Positions 43,242-53,961 of a stretch of DNA of 64,000 bases are shown here, piece by piece; the first letter of the stretch is position 1; each line of letters starts with the position of its first letter. Below the pieces are notes generated by a model. The model ran no database searches, was not told the origin of the DNA, and worked only from the letters and a program-made list of their open reading frames with translations. Both the position numbers and the translations under genes were made by a program. The stretch is from NCBI GenBank assembly GCA_958510875.1, contig OY294067.1, forward strand, positions 57,300,039-57,364,038. Reading direction: 5' to 3'. The stretch is from Endomychus coccineus (taxonomy: Eukaryota > Arthropoda > Insecta > Coleoptera > Endomychidae).

Positions 43242-44965
43242 ACTAGTTTGTAACGCTTTCCACGTTACTGGTATAAAGAACGCTGTGATGATTAGAATAA
43301 CGATTTCTGCTCGGATTATTGAATCATGAAACTCGTATTGACTAGGAGTGTCACCCATCTTTCAATAGTAAATCAATTGAATCCTTCGCGAATACTCGTT
43401 GCACGACTCCCGATTCGCGAGTAGAGGGTGATTCGTAAAACGGAAATATATGGTCTCCATTCTGTCGTGAATGTGGGTAGAGGTGAGTTGAGATTTAACA
43501 ATTTCTTTTGTCATTTGGTTATTATCAATCTGCCATTGGAAATTATTGACATCAGGAACTATTTAATTTGATTTAATATCTTAAAACATAATTCAAGATA
43601 TGTACAGTCCCTGAATGTCGATATTTTTCAGCGGAAATAATTCTCAACAAACATTCATAGCGAATCATTTTTTTTTTGTTATCTAGCATAATTCTGGAAT
43701 AATCTTTTACATCCTTAGTAATTTTCCTTCAAGCCTTTCATGAAATAATTTGACGAGTAGTGGACAGATTGGTAACATCATATTTGTATGCTTATTTAAT
43801 CTAGCAATATTCCATGTGCTAAATATGCGTAGTTTTGAAAACCATCTTCCTTGACCTTGCTACATAAGTCCTAAAGGTTGTGTCTTATTAAACTAGTGGG
43901 TGGTTTTCTTATTGATTATTGATCTAGGTGAACGTAATAAGCACGGTACTCATCCACTGCTTCATGAGAACTAATATTAAAACCACTGTTACACTTGTTC
44001 CAATTATCATTATTCCGATTCAAATCAAGTAAATTATTATCTGAATGCTATTTGACAATTTTCAACTTGTTAATCATAAGTTCTTCTTAACTTCCTTTAC
44101 CCTCATATTTAAATTGTAGTATCATAATAAGTAGTTTGATTTCCCAACTTTCTTTCAGATTTAATTATTACTATTATTGTTCTCAAGATATCAAATTTAT
44201 TATTACATATTGTATATACAATTTGGGAGATAACATAATCAGTTGTGGGATCTTATTGGTTTTTCCTACTGATTTAGTTATTGGTTCCTCGAACTTGTGT
44301 CAAGATACTGCTCGTTGTTGTATTTACAGGGTCTGATAGATTGAGACGTCTCCGTCCTTTTGCCCGTTACGGGAAATTTCCTGGCTTAGCCTATTTCCAG
44401 CTCCTCCAAGTTCCAAGGACTGTAACATTTTTTAGTTTGAATTACCATATTTTCATTTCACTGATTTTTGTTATCTGACTAAATTTGTATTTCATCGACT
44501 TCATTTATTTGTTGAGATCGAACAAAAGGTTCATAACTGAATTTGTATCATCATTAACTTCATTTATTTGTGAGATCAAACCTGTTGGTTCATAATTTAT
44601 ATATATTTTTTTGAAATTAATCCTGTAATTTAATTAGTATTTTTTAACTTCCTTTATTTACAAATATTCATCTTGTTCATTACAATAATTGTATCTTGTT
44701 TAAACTGTTATTTCAAATTCCTACTTGAAATAAAACCAAATTGTTAAAATAGACTTTGTCTTATTTTTGTAAATATCCATCAACTTTTATCCACCTCGTA
44801 GTGCCTAGATTCTTGACTGTGGGTTCTTTCAAGTTTTGTTTGTGCTAAATCAGTCGGCGCTCAGGGTAATCCATAAAGTCTCGAATCTCAGGACACGTTT
44901 CAACACGAGCTCTGAGAGTGAATAAACTTGGTGAGCTAGTTGAGGCCACTTATAACTACTGATCC
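43242..44965. other. 1.7-kb insert inside a LINE copy, possibly a solo LTR
   Basis: Begins TGTAACGCTT and ends ...CTAGCAGACA, so it has the TG...CA ends of an LTR. The last 250 bases are GC-richer (TAGTGCCTAGATTCTTGACT, CGAATCTCAGGACACGT). A ~60-bp unit (ACTTCATTTATTTGT...GAGATC.AAC) is tandemly repeated around 44477-44597. No clear target duplication and no second copy in the window, so the LTR assignment is inference. Confidence 0.4.
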
Positions 44966-44966
44966 T

Positions 44967-45790
44967 AGCAGACAGAGTGATCCGTTTCAAGTTTGAGCTC
45001 GTTCAGTCCGCCTATCTCGTGTGGAACAACATACGAGATTTCTGATGAACATCGACCATGGAAATAACTATAGAAAAGGGAGAGGTCTCCCACCTTTTTA
45101 CGATGTTCTAGATATGCCAATGAACTCGTAGGTATGACATCATCAATCAAACAAATAGCTCTCTTCTGGATAGAATCCAAGAGCTAGAGCATATGTTTGG
45201 GAACCGAATTCCGAACATGTGAATAGTACTTCAGGACAGGTAGAATCTGTGTTTTGTAGATTATGAGGAGCTGCTGGGATGTAAAGTAGCTCTTGGCACG
45301 GAATACCAAGTTTTTGTGAGGAGGTATTGCAATGGACCTCACATGATCGTTCCATGAAAGGATGCTGTTGGTGCTGATCCAGAGCATTGATATGGAAGAC
45401 TTCATAGGAATAATTGTACATGACATCGTGATACTAGAGATTGTGAAATCCGCCTTCCTGGAGAAGACGGTTGGTTGCATTGAACCCTACTAGATTAGCA
45501 GATCCCTATTTCAAAATCTTTGCCAGATCTCCATTAATTACGTCAACCTGTCCCTGTGTCACTCCTCTGGCTTCATTGGATGGTATAGGGGCTCTGAAAG
45601 AGAACACGGTGTGAAGTGTACCATCATCTGCCTGTGGACAGGACAGATGATCACTTCCATCAGATCGTTGATATGGAGCAGGAACAAAGTTGGGCCAAGA
45701 CAGACTCCTGTGGAACACCAGCTATGATAGCCATTGTATCGTTAGCCACCACATCTCCATGGAACCAGCGTTAAAGTTTTCTCTTTGGTT
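44967..45790 (-). mobile_element. Jockey-like LINE (family A), RT C-terminal part
   Basis: Minus strand, with frameshifts. From 5' (45790): TMAIIAGVPQESVL (the SGVPQGS region degraded), ADDGTLHTVFSFRAPI, FSRKADFTIS, LWISTNSILSWNDHVRSIAI, LLIIYKTQILPVLKYYSHV, LDSIQKRAICLIDD, YLEHRKKVGDLSLFYSYFHG and RCSSEISYVVP. The last blocks are the thumb and C-terminal region typical of jockey-type LINEs. It directly continues the 3' UTR at 43000-43241. Confidence 0.85.
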
Positions 45791-45941
45791 TTGGATACAA
45801 AAAATAATGATATAAAATGATAAATTTGCCCGGTATATCATCAATAAAGGATGTTAACAAGTCTTTGGTACTCTTACCCTCAGAATAATGTGTAGGGACA
45901 GTATACGAACTATTCGAATTAAAAAATAATGTTCAACATAC

Positions 45942-46057
45942 CTTACAGCAGGAACTTCAAGTATATCCCATTCAACAGATGTATAAAATGCGCTAAGATC
46001 AATACCGATATCTACAATGTTGGACCCTTTCATCTCGTCCACATGTCGAAGATCAAC
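45942..46057 (-). CDS. Nicotinic acetylcholine receptor alpha subunit, ligand-binding domain exon
   Basis: 116 bp; acceptor TATTGCAG, donor GTATG. Reads VDLRHVDEMKGSNIVDIGID, LSAFYTSVEWDILEVPAV, ending in a split Arg. It covers extracellular beta strands 8-9, following the Cys-loop. YTSVEWDI is the conserved insect alpha motif next to the binding site. This is the most 5' exon I can find; the preceding exon should end in phase 0 with the FGSWTYDG block, which is not in 46058-64000 as far as I can see, so an intron of more than 18 kb or a missed short exon follows. Confidence 0.95.
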
Positions 46058-46061
46058 CTGC

Positions 46062-47550
46062 AATAGAGGATAGAATTACCTGTGTTGATTGTCCATTTCA
46101 TGTTCTTACTAACGTTATTTTATATTCTTCGCAGACGAAGTCTCGAAGAGTATATTGCATTTATTCAAGCTATTTCTAAAATCGCAAAAATTCCTTCGCC
46201 ATAGTATTTTTCATAGTAACTTTGAAAAAATACGTCTGTCTGTCTGGCTATCTGGATGTCCGGTCACAAATCAAATGTTTGTCCTCACGATAACTCAAAA
46301 ACGAAGAATCATATCCATATTTTGACAATAATAGTTGTTTGATGTAAAATCTCATTCATTATCAAGGAAATCGTGTGATAAACATACCTTCTTCTGAAGG
46401 GTTGAAAAATATAGAAAAGCGTAACTCTCAAAGTATACATTGAATCGATTTAAAACTTTTACAGTAGATTTGAGGTAATTTAAAACCGTTTTCACCTAGA
46501 TTTTAACAAAATCGTTCAACAACAATATCAACAAAAACAATTATTGAAGGAGTTTTGAAGCTGTAGTAAGTAATTATTGCCAAAAAGTAGCAAGGTACGT
46601 CACAATACGTCTTGCAATATAGTAAGCAGAATAATGTCTTATCACGTACCTTGTCACTTTTGCTCTAAATACTTACTACTGAATAAACTTTTATTTCTCG
46701 GGCGCCTCTTTGAGTACTTCTGCTAGGGTCCTCACCACAAAGCGTATCACAGTGCTATCTATGGATACCATTGTCCCTAGGGTAGCTACGGTAAAGTAAC
46801 CCGAACGGGCAGAATGACTGATTTCAAAATTGTGACTTTTCACATTACAACTGGTTAAGACTTATCTCAATAAAAGATGAAGCAGAAATAATCAAATAAA
46901 ACGGAAAACTCTCCCATATAGAATTTATTCAAAACATTTACAGTCGGGGAGATAATCGAATGAAATTTGGTATTATAATAGAAATAAAAGCCTAACCTGG
47001 AGGAACGTACGTGAGCTCAAGCAGAAAGATAAATGAATTCTACGAAATGATGAATCTTGTAAATCTAGGCAACGGAACGGAATCATTCGGTAACGAGTTG
47101 ACGGCCTACGCACTATACAAGCAGGGCATATAAATCAGTGTATTAACATGGTTTCTAATCTGCTCCAGGTATCTGTGACCAACCCGGCGGTATACCAGAA
47201 GTCAACTTCTTGGTGGTATTACATACACTCTGTCTAGACTGATACGCGGTTTCTTTGAAATAAGATAATTGTAACCTGTTGTTAGCTCACACTACAAACA
47301 GGGTACTTTCAAACTTCATCCAGCCAGAGAGTTCCTACTCACGGTTAACAGCACAATGTCCAGACACTATCAGTGGTTTATCTACAATCCCCACATACTT
47401 CCGGATAACATAACAGTGTGCAGATGGATACTATGATAAAGAATTTCACAATTCATTCAAACCAGACACCTTACAATTATTTACAATGAAATTCGGATGA
47501 ATATTTCCACCTTACGGAATAGACAGAGTTGAATTAAATGTACTCTAAAA
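46062..47550. other. Receptor intron; repeat E copy 2 and unassigned DNA
   Basis: Repeat E copy 2 occupies 46250-46500. A perfect short hairpin sits near 47191-47218 (TACCAGAAGTCAACTTCTTGGTGGTA). The GC-richer piece 46690-46830 has no recognised function. Confidence 0.5.
46250..46500 (+). repeat. Dispersed repeat E, copy 2
   Basis: Direct copy of 9150-9413: TCACGATAACTCAAAAACG, TCTCAAAGTATACATTGAAT and TTTAAAACCGTTTTCACC. Diverged with indels. Confidence 0.75.
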
Positions 47551-47554
47551 TATA

Positions 47555-48815
47555 CGAGGGTGGATTGATAAGTTTCCGGCCTGACCAAGAGATGGCGCCA
47601 CTAGGCCTACGTTGTGGTGGCGTTCTATAGTACCATCCTTAGATAGCTTGTAGCTATAGTTTCAGTCCGATCACCATGTTAGTTTAGGTTTGAGAGCACG
47701 CTGAACAAGACGCCTCTGTGTTTTTCGTAAAAATGGAAAAGCTGGAAAATCGTGCTGTCATCAAATACTTTTATTTGAAGGGGTTAACGCCGAAGGACAT
47801 TAAAGAAGAGATGGACTCAACACTGGGGACATCCTCCCCATCATATTCAACCGTTAAGCAGTGGGTTTCCGAGTTTAAAAAGGGTCGTGTGAGCACCTCT
47901 GATGAGCCTCGCTCAGGACGCCCCATTGAGGTCACAACTCAAGATGTGATCGAAAAAATCCAATAGTGCTGAAAGACCGCAGATTAAAAGTGCGTGAGAT
48001 AGCTGAGACCTGTAAGATGTCATATGAACGTGTACAAAATATTTTGCACCAACATGGGTGCCGCGTTTGCTAACAGTCGACCAAAAATTGATTCGAAAGA
48101 ACATTTCTACCGCCAATTTGGCGTTGTATAAGCGTAATCCAAGCGAGTTTTTGCGTCGATTCGTAACCGTTGACGAAACTTGGGTCCACCACTACACTCC
48201 TGAAACCAAAGAACAGTCTAAACAGTGGATTGGGCCAGGGGAACCAACTCCAAAGAAGGCAAAAACAATTTTTTCGGCGAACAAGGTTATGGCTACTGTT
48301 TTTTGGGATGCAAGATGTATTATATACATTGATTACCTTAAAAAGGGTAAAACTATCACTGGTCAATACTACGCAGACTTATTGCAACGTTTGAGCCACG
48401 AAGTGAAAATTAAACGACCTCATCTGGCGAAGAAAAAAATCTTGTTTCATCACGATAACGCACCAGCGCATACGTCCATCGTTGCGATGGCTAAAATCAA
48501 CGATCTGAAGTTTGAATTGATGCCTCACCCTCCCTACTCTCCAGACCTAGCCCCGAGTGACTATTATCTGTTTCCTAACCTCAAAAAATGGCTTGGCGGT
48601 AAGAGATTTGCGGACAATGAAGAAGTAATCGAAGCTGTAAATGGGTATTTTGAGGAGCTTGACGAATCAGTCTATAGAGATGGCATTACTAGACTAGAAC
48701 ACCGCTATGAGAAATGTATCAGCCTTGAAGGAGATTATGTTGAGAAATAAAAAAAAATAATTCTTAAAAACGTTGTTTTTCTTGGTCAGGCCGGAAACTT
48801 ATCAATCCACCCTCG
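47555..48815 (+). mobile_element. Mariner element, full length, 1,261 bp
   Basis: Terminal inverted repeats of 36 bp, perfect by eye, starting CGAGGGTGGATTGATAAGTT, flanked by TA on both sides (47553-47554, 48816-48817). Length is typical for mariner (about 1.3 kb). Perfect ends with a lightly damaged transposase suggest a recent, now inactive copy that could still be moved in trans. Confidence 0.96.
47733..48750 (+). pseudogene. Mariner DD34D transposase, two small lesions
   Basis: ATG47733: MEKLENRAVIKYFYLKGLTP, first helix-turn-helix, then SDEPRSGRPIEVTTQDVIEK. Frame is lost near 47962, where DVIEKIQ runs to a stop; the next frame continues LKDRRLKVREIAETCKMSYE and RVQNILHQH. Near 48055 about 26 bases (normally encoding LGMRKxSAR) are missing, then VPRLLTVDQKLIRK resumes and stays open to TAA48750. 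Catalytic residues: Asp in FVTVDETWVHH, Asp in FHHDNAPAHTS, Asp in YSPDLAPSDYYLF, with 34 residues between the last two (DD34D). C-terminus ends GDYVEK. The WVPHLL motif is damaged by the deletion. Confidence 0.95.
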
Positions 48816-48819
48816 TATG

Positions 48820-49325
48820 ACAATTCAATTACTGAATGCACTGGTCATTTTACTAATTCCATGTGCTGTGTTTTTTCTTATAGCCAGATCAATAGTTTTC
48901 AATGAAGCTACTTTTTCTATCAATAAATCGCGCGGGTAATCCTACGGCAATTCCTTCTAGCGAGGCAGAAACTATTACCAGAGATAGTCTACTTGTATGT
49001 AGTTTTTACACATAAGGTTGCTGAAAGTTTGAAACGTTAACTTCGAAGGATACTCTATTTTATGACAGAGTTTATCGAAAGGAACGTATAACTCCCTGTA
49101 CTATATACTTTTCATTTATTGGAACGATTATAATTATCCAGAGTTATCGAGCTACTTTAATTTCAGGCGCGTTTCTTAAATGATCATTCTTAAAACACTT
49201 ATCCGGAATGGGGTAGTTGTATTTCATTTATACGTCATTCCAATTTAATAGAATAAGTTATTCATATAAAAGCTTGATCAATATTTGCGTCTTCTACCTG
49301 ACCAGATTTATATATAAATTCTCGG
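48820..49325. other. No gene recognised
   Basis: AT-rich DNA between the mariner element and repeat D copy 3. Confidence 0.5.
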
Positions 49326-49329
49326 GAAA

Positions 49330-49575
49330 TAGGTCACACTAGCACATATGCTTATTATTTTCGTCTTTACGTACGCTTCGGTTTCACGACCATCATCAGA
49401 AGACGTATCAATGTCTGAAACGGAATTTCTTAAAACTAATTGTATCAGCACAAAGCGTCATTATCACACCAATTTCAATTAAAAATGCCTACGTTGCCTA
49501 AGCGAACAGAAACATAAATAATCGAAATTGTAACATGTTTTTAGTATATGGATATGTATCAAGAATCCACTGCTT
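49330..49575 (-). repeat. Repeat family D, copy 3
   Basis: Complement matches 15665-15945: CAGTGGATTCTTGATACATA, ACAATTTCGATTAT, TTTCTGTTCG, ACAATTAGTTTTAAGAAAT, the hammerhead-like block (49362-49405) and TTTCCCGAGAATTTATATAT. Here the ribozyme-like core has CTGATGA and the GTA cleavage site intact, but GAAA has become GAAG. Confidence 0.8.
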
Positions 49576-49691
49576 AGCAGTTTTCATGTCAAACAAAGTT
49601 TGTATACGACTGAAACCAGAAAATATAACGTTCAAGTATCCACTTTCGAACCAGATCTTAAAGATGTATGAGTATAATATAAAAAGGTTAG

Positions 49692-49882
49692 TGTTGTATA
49701 TCACCCTGTACTCTATTATTCAATTATGATTGTGTGTTGTCATGTTAGATGTCATATATATTAATAAATTATGTGATTGTCAATAAAATAAAAGTAGCAC
49801 GTCAATAGTTTTCAATTCGTATATCTATACAGAATAGTTTGACCTCAAGAGAGAAAACTATCTAAAGATAAGTTTTCTAACA
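49692..49882 (+). repeat. 5' LTR of the deleted BEL/Pao element
   Basis: 191 bp. Contains AATAAA near 49784. Confidence 0.92.
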
Positions 49883-50012
49883 TTTGGCGACCGGTCCTAA
49901 GTGGTTGTATGATCCGGTTTCACAATGGCCGAGCCAAAATATTGACTATGATGAAGAAGGATTAAATAAAATTACGCACTAAAATTTCTGATAGGAATGA
50001 TAGAGTAAAATT

Positions 50013-51092
50013 TTGTATGCCATATGTTTTGCCATCAAACCACGAAGTTTGATTTTCGACGAACATATTAAGAATGGCCACGACGGTATTCAGTCATTGA
50101 TGCGAATTTTGGAACGAAACTATTGGATTTTAATATGTAAACGCACCGTGAGATCTGTAATAAGCCGATGCACTACTTGCAGGAGATTCAGAGGTGAACT
50201 ACTCGACACACCTGCGATAAGTTCACTAGAAACTAGAGTCCATGACGCGGCAGTTTTTGAACTCGTTGGCATAGATTTGACGGGTCCATTATACTTGAAA
50301 ACTAACGAGAAGGTTTGGATAGTCCTTTACACGTGTGCAGTGTACAGAGCAGTACACCTTGAATTGACCTCTTCTCTGTCAAGTAACGGATTTTTACAGA
50401 CCCTAAGAAGATTTTTCGCTCGTAGGGGAAGACTTTCAATCATATACACAGATTGCAGCACGAACTTCATCGGATCAGAAAATGCTTTCTGCAATTTAGA
50501 TTGGACAGAAGTAGTTAAATGTTGTTCTACAATACAACAAATCGACTGGCGGTTCAATTCTTCAACAGCAGCATGGTGGGGTGGTTGGTGGGAGCGTATC
50601 ATAAGACTTATGAAAGATGTACTACGTAAAATTTTTGGGAAAACTTGTCTCAATTTTGAAGAACTGCAGACAGTGCTATTTGACTGTGAAGCAGTATTGA
50701 ATGCACGATCATTAACCCACATGTCTGAAAACCCAAATGATTGTGTTGTCCTCACACCGGCTATGTTTGTACAAGACATTAAAGGAGTTGGAGTAGCAGA
50801 CATTGATTTAGTTGAAGCCAAAGATTTGACTAAACACTACCGATATCGTTTGAAATTAAAAGGAGATTTGAACAAACGATTTAAGTCTGAATATTTAGGC
50901 CAACTGACATTATTTTCGAAGAAGTCTACTGACACTGTAAAAGTAGAGGATGTTGTCCTCGTATCGGATTACAATAAGAAAAAATTGGAATGGCCTATGG
51001 GTCGAATTGTCGAAGCGATACCTATACGTGGAAAAATTAGAATTGTAAGGTTAAAGACTGCGTCTGGTGAGCTGGTTTCCAGCGATTGTTAA
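50013..51092 (+). CDS. BEL/Pao integrase fragment, open reading frame
   Basis: Open for about 359 codons, though no ATG starts it (first codon TTG). An upstream frame reads RNDRVKFCMPYVLPSNHEV, the usual lead-in, so one frameshift occurs near 50040. Zinc-binding H..H..C..C: EHIKNGHDGIQSL and VISRCTTCRRFRG. Catalytic core: VGIDLTGPLYLK (D), IYTDCSTNFIG (D; the family usually has SDNGTNF) and WGGWWERIIRLMKDVL (E). The tail includes VVLVSDYNKKKLEWPMGRIV. Integrase would join cDNA to the chromosome. Without the other Pol domains it cannot act alone. Surprisingly free of stops for a relic. Ends at TAA51092. Confidence 0.88.
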   Translation: MYAICFAIKPRSLIFDEHIKNGHDGIQSLMRILERNYWILICKRTVRSVISRCTTCRRFRGELLDTPAISSLETRVHDAAVFELVGIDLTGPLYLKTNEKVWIVLYTCAVYRAVHLELTSSLSSNGFLQTLRRFFARRGRLSIIYTDCSTNFIGSENAFCNLDWTEVVKCCSTIQQIDWRFNSSTAAWWGGWWERIIRLMKDVLRKIFGKTCLNFEELQTVLFDCEAVLNARSLTHMSENPNDCVVLTPAMFVQDIKGVGVADIDLVEAKDLTKHYRYRLKLKGDLNKRFKSEYLGQLTLFSKKSTDTVKVEDVVLVSDYNKKKLEWPMGRIVEAIPIRGKIRIVRLKTASGELVSSDC

Positions 51093-51286
51093 TGTTAGAG
51101 AGCGGAAGTTCGCAAGATCTTTCGAAGAAAGTTGTAGAGAAAGAAACAAAATAATGTTTCCAAAATGATGGTGAAATCACTGAGCCGGTAGTACATACGA
51201 GATTAGGAAGGGGGGTGAAAGTACCATCAAGATACAAAAATTAGTTGTGTCACAGATCTGGGTTTTAGTGATACAAGGAAGGAGTA

Positions 51287-51477
51287 TGTTGTATATCACC
51301 CTGTACTCTATTATTCAATTATGATTATGTGTTGTCATAGTAGATGTCATATATATTAATAGATTATGTGATTGTCAATAAAATAAAAGTAGCGCGTCAA
51401 AAGTTCTCAATTCGTATATCTATACAGAATAGTTTGACCTCAAGAGAGAAAACTATCTAAAGATAAGTTTTCTAACA
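51287..51477 (+). repeat. 3' LTR of the deleted BEL/Pao element
   Basis: 191 bp, the same ends as the 5' LTR; preceded by purine-rich ACAAGGAAGGAGTA. Confidence 0.92.
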
Positions 51478-51559
51478 CTTAGACCTTATTAGAAATATTG
51501 CTATTTGAGCATTCTACCTAAAATATGCTTTTAACATTGTAAAGATGAATGTAGGAATT

Positions 51560-52015
51560 TGCAAGAGTTTCAATTAATTAAATTAGTATAAATCTGACTT
51601 TAGGACTGAATGCCTATTCTATGATTTACAGACTTGGAGTCACGTTTTATGTGAATCATCTCTAGAGAATAGATTTTTTATAATAATTGGTTTCCTCAAC
51701 TAATATATTAGCATTTTTATAATCGAATTGATGGCTTTAACCAAAACAGTGTTCAGCTAGGGTGGTGGATATTTCTAAGAATTTGTTTCTTGTACTATAC
51801 TTATGGCCATACCTTTTTTTTTGTAAATATTGTTTAGAGATTCCTGTATAAGTCCCATCGCAATGTAAACAATCTAATTTGTATTTTGTGTGGGTTTGTA
51901 TATATTTAAGTATTAAAGGTTTTAGACTTGGAAAATATTTTCCACCACAGTTAGTAGGCTTATGCGCAACCTTAACATAATACTTTTTCACACATTTCTC
52001 AATTTTCTCTGGGAT
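51560..52015 (-). mobile_element. Penelope-like element relic with GIY-YIG endonuclease segment
   Basis: Minus strand: KYYVKVAHKPTNCGGKYFPS, LKPLILKYIQTHTKYKLDCL, HCDGTYTGISKQYLQKKRYG, HKYSTRNK and LAEHCFG, then after a stop HQFDYKNANILVEETNYYKK and IHIKRDSKSVNHRIGIQS. The order matches the C-terminal GIY-YIG nuclease region of Penelope-like retroelements (YxxxCxxCDxxYIGxTxxxLxxRxxxH...LAEHxxxxxHxFD). The second signature Tyr is replaced (GTYTG for GxYIG). Decayed by stops. Confidence 0.75.
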
Positions 52016-52019
52016 CTCC

Positions 52020-53270
52020 GGAATTTATGGTAATGCTATCTGTATTACCGTTTTAGGTTAGTTATATATGACGTTCCATTAAATATTTTGTTTATTCTTT
52101 TTTTAATGATGAGATTGAAAAATGTTTTTGGTAGCCATTTTTCCTATTCCCCGAGAATTTATGTATGATTAACCTGACCAGAACTAAATAATTATTTGGA
52201 ATTTTGAGCATTAATAATTATTGACAAATGAAAATTTGTCATTAATTATAATATATTCACATCTACAGAACTATTTTGAGTTGGGTTATTAAATAAAATT
52301 TGAATAATTAATTATTACCAAAATTATTTATTTTGTAATAAATTCCGAATACGTAAAAATCGTGAAGAGCTAATAGTTTTGTTATTCTATATTGCGGTAT
52401 TTTAATTTGTAAAGTTTCGAATTAAAGCTCATAACATTCTTCAAACGTAGTTGCATGCATATTAAGTCATGCATCAGGACATCTCTTTTTGATTGAATGA
52501 ACATTAGCCGAAAGCGGATTTCGCGTTTATCCATATAGGATTGAAATTATTCAAATAATATGCAAATAATGATATAAAATTGTATTTCAAATATGAATGA
52601 ATGTGATCTCTACAACTCTACTTGAATTTTTCACATAATCTTTCAATATCCCCAAACACCATTGTTGTTGACTGCTATTATTTCTTGGAAAATTATAACA
52701 GATACATGTAGAATGGGTATAGAAATAGTTATCATTATTATACTTTATCAATTTTAATAACTTACGTAAGAAAAGTACGTTCAGGTACGTGCATGTTGAT
52801 AGAATTTTTGCAAACAGACCAAAAATTAATCATGATATTTCAAATACTATACTTTATAAAATGACACACTGCCCCATAGCATGACGTAAGGAGAAATAAG
52901 TAAACAAGGAAAAACGTATAATAGAGAAACCGAAGTAGAGGGGGCCCTCCATATCAGTCATGATTTCAACTGCTACGTCATAACGTGGCTTATACTGCAT
53001 ATAATGAGGGAAATGGAATATTATTGTTACCTACTAGATTATGTTACGACAGTAACAGGTATGTATTTTATTGATTCAGTAGGGTTATTTGGCAAAATGT
53101 ATGTTCTCGTGTAGCGACCAAATGGTAAATGTGATCCACTTGAAATTATGACACAAACTTGATATGCTCGAAATTCACTGGCATAAAAGTTCAATGTCCT
53201 ACATCAAGCAGTTTTCGAGTTATTGATCCGAACCGTACCTCGGAATACTCGACGCTATTCGTTCTGTTTC
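52020..53270. other. No gene recognised, strongly AT-rich
   Basis: Includes a low-complexity AT block (52190-52340). Nothing coding found. Confidence 0.5.
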
Positions 53271-53324
53271 ACACGTCGTTCCGTACGCCAACTATCTGAC
53301 CGATTATAGCGAGAAAGATAACAA

Positions 53325-53425
53325 TACGTTCGCTACCGGTGGCACCTACTGGTGCGACACCCGACAGAGGGCTAGCGCATTCCGTCGAAGGTACCCGACA
53401 AAGGGCTAGCGCTAGTACACACTAC
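53325..53425. repeat. GC-rich short tandem duplication
   Basis: A unit of about 38 bp with CACCCGACAGAGGGCTAGCGC (53360-) recurs as TACCCGACAAAGGGCTAGCGC (53392-), next to a small palindrome (ACCGGTGGCACCTACTGGTG). Conspicuous in AT-rich surroundings. Confidence 0.65.
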
Positions 53426-53529
53426 TTTCAATCCTGATAATTGTGAATCGATTCAACTGATATAGGTTAATTCGGTTAATATGTATTTTACATCCTTTAA
53501 TACTTCGAAATAACACAGAATATACAGTT

Positions 53530-53720
53530 ATAGAAAGGAACAGAATCTTAGATTTTGAGTGAAAAACGAAGTGAGCATTACAAACAGTAAAATGAACAAG
53601 TAAAATGAATATGAGAGTATGGTTTCCAATTATTTAATTAAAACGGGCTTATATTAAAGACGGAGTGAAATTAACAAAAAAAATGGATATGAGAGTTTGA
53701 TTCCCACTAATTTAATTAAC
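53530..53720 (+). repeat. Local duplication, about 105-bp spacing
   Basis: AATGAATATGAGAGTATGGTTTCCAATTATTTAATTAA recurs about 105 bp later as AATGGATATGAGAGTTTGATTCCCACTAATTTAATTAA, each followed by a short ACG. No coding content. Confidence 0.6.
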
Positions 53721-53783
53721 ACGTAGCGAACGAAGTCTTTTCTCTTTTCGGCTCACTCATTCACTCCGTCTCAACCATTTGGG

Positions 53784-53961
53784 TATATGCGCAGCGTACT
53801 GTCAGAACTCCTAGTGAATTACGTAAATATTATGGATTATCCGTTGCTTATAATCTAATAGTGAACTAATCCAAGTTGATACGTATTCAAGTTTTGATAT
53901 AATATCAATTGAAATTCATATCTAGGTCCTTACATTCAAACCAGGAAATACCCCTCTAAAC
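53784..53961 (+). repeat. Direct repeat F, left copy
   Basis: About 178 bp matches 56763-56935: GTAAATATTAT.GA.TATCCGTT, TAAT.AGTGAACTAAT.CAAGTTG, GTTTTGATATAATATCAATT, AAATTCATATCTAGG and TACCCCTCTA. It flanks the Penelope-like pair, so it may be a terminal (pseudo-LTR) repeat (inference). Confidence 0.8.

Larger units (their letters stand above)
49692..51477 (+). mobile_element. BEL/Pao LTR element with large internal deletion
   Basis: LTRs of 191 bp (49692-49882 and 51287-51477), TGTTGTATAT...TTCTAACA, about 7 differences (96% identity). Flanks GTTAG and CTTAG are a probable 5-bp duplication with one change. After the 5' LTR, TTTGGCGACCGG resembles a tRNA-Arg primer site (first nine or so bases). 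About 1.4 kb of interior keeps only integrase; gag, protease, RT and RNase H are gone. Unrelated in LTR sequence to the element at 34.6 kb. Confidence 0.92.

Noticed and set aside
44281..44478. Plus-strand ORF with GSDRLRRLRPFARYGKFPG
   Set aside because: Arginine-rich look suggested a conserved exon, but there are no fitting splice sites and the stretch lies in the TG...CA insert inside a LINE.
45143..45480. Two overlapping minus-strand ORFs of more than 90 residues as host genes
   Set aside because: Both are reading frames of the decayed jockey-like LINE; blocks LSWNDHVRSIA and LLIIYKTQILPVLKYYSHV are LINE sequence.
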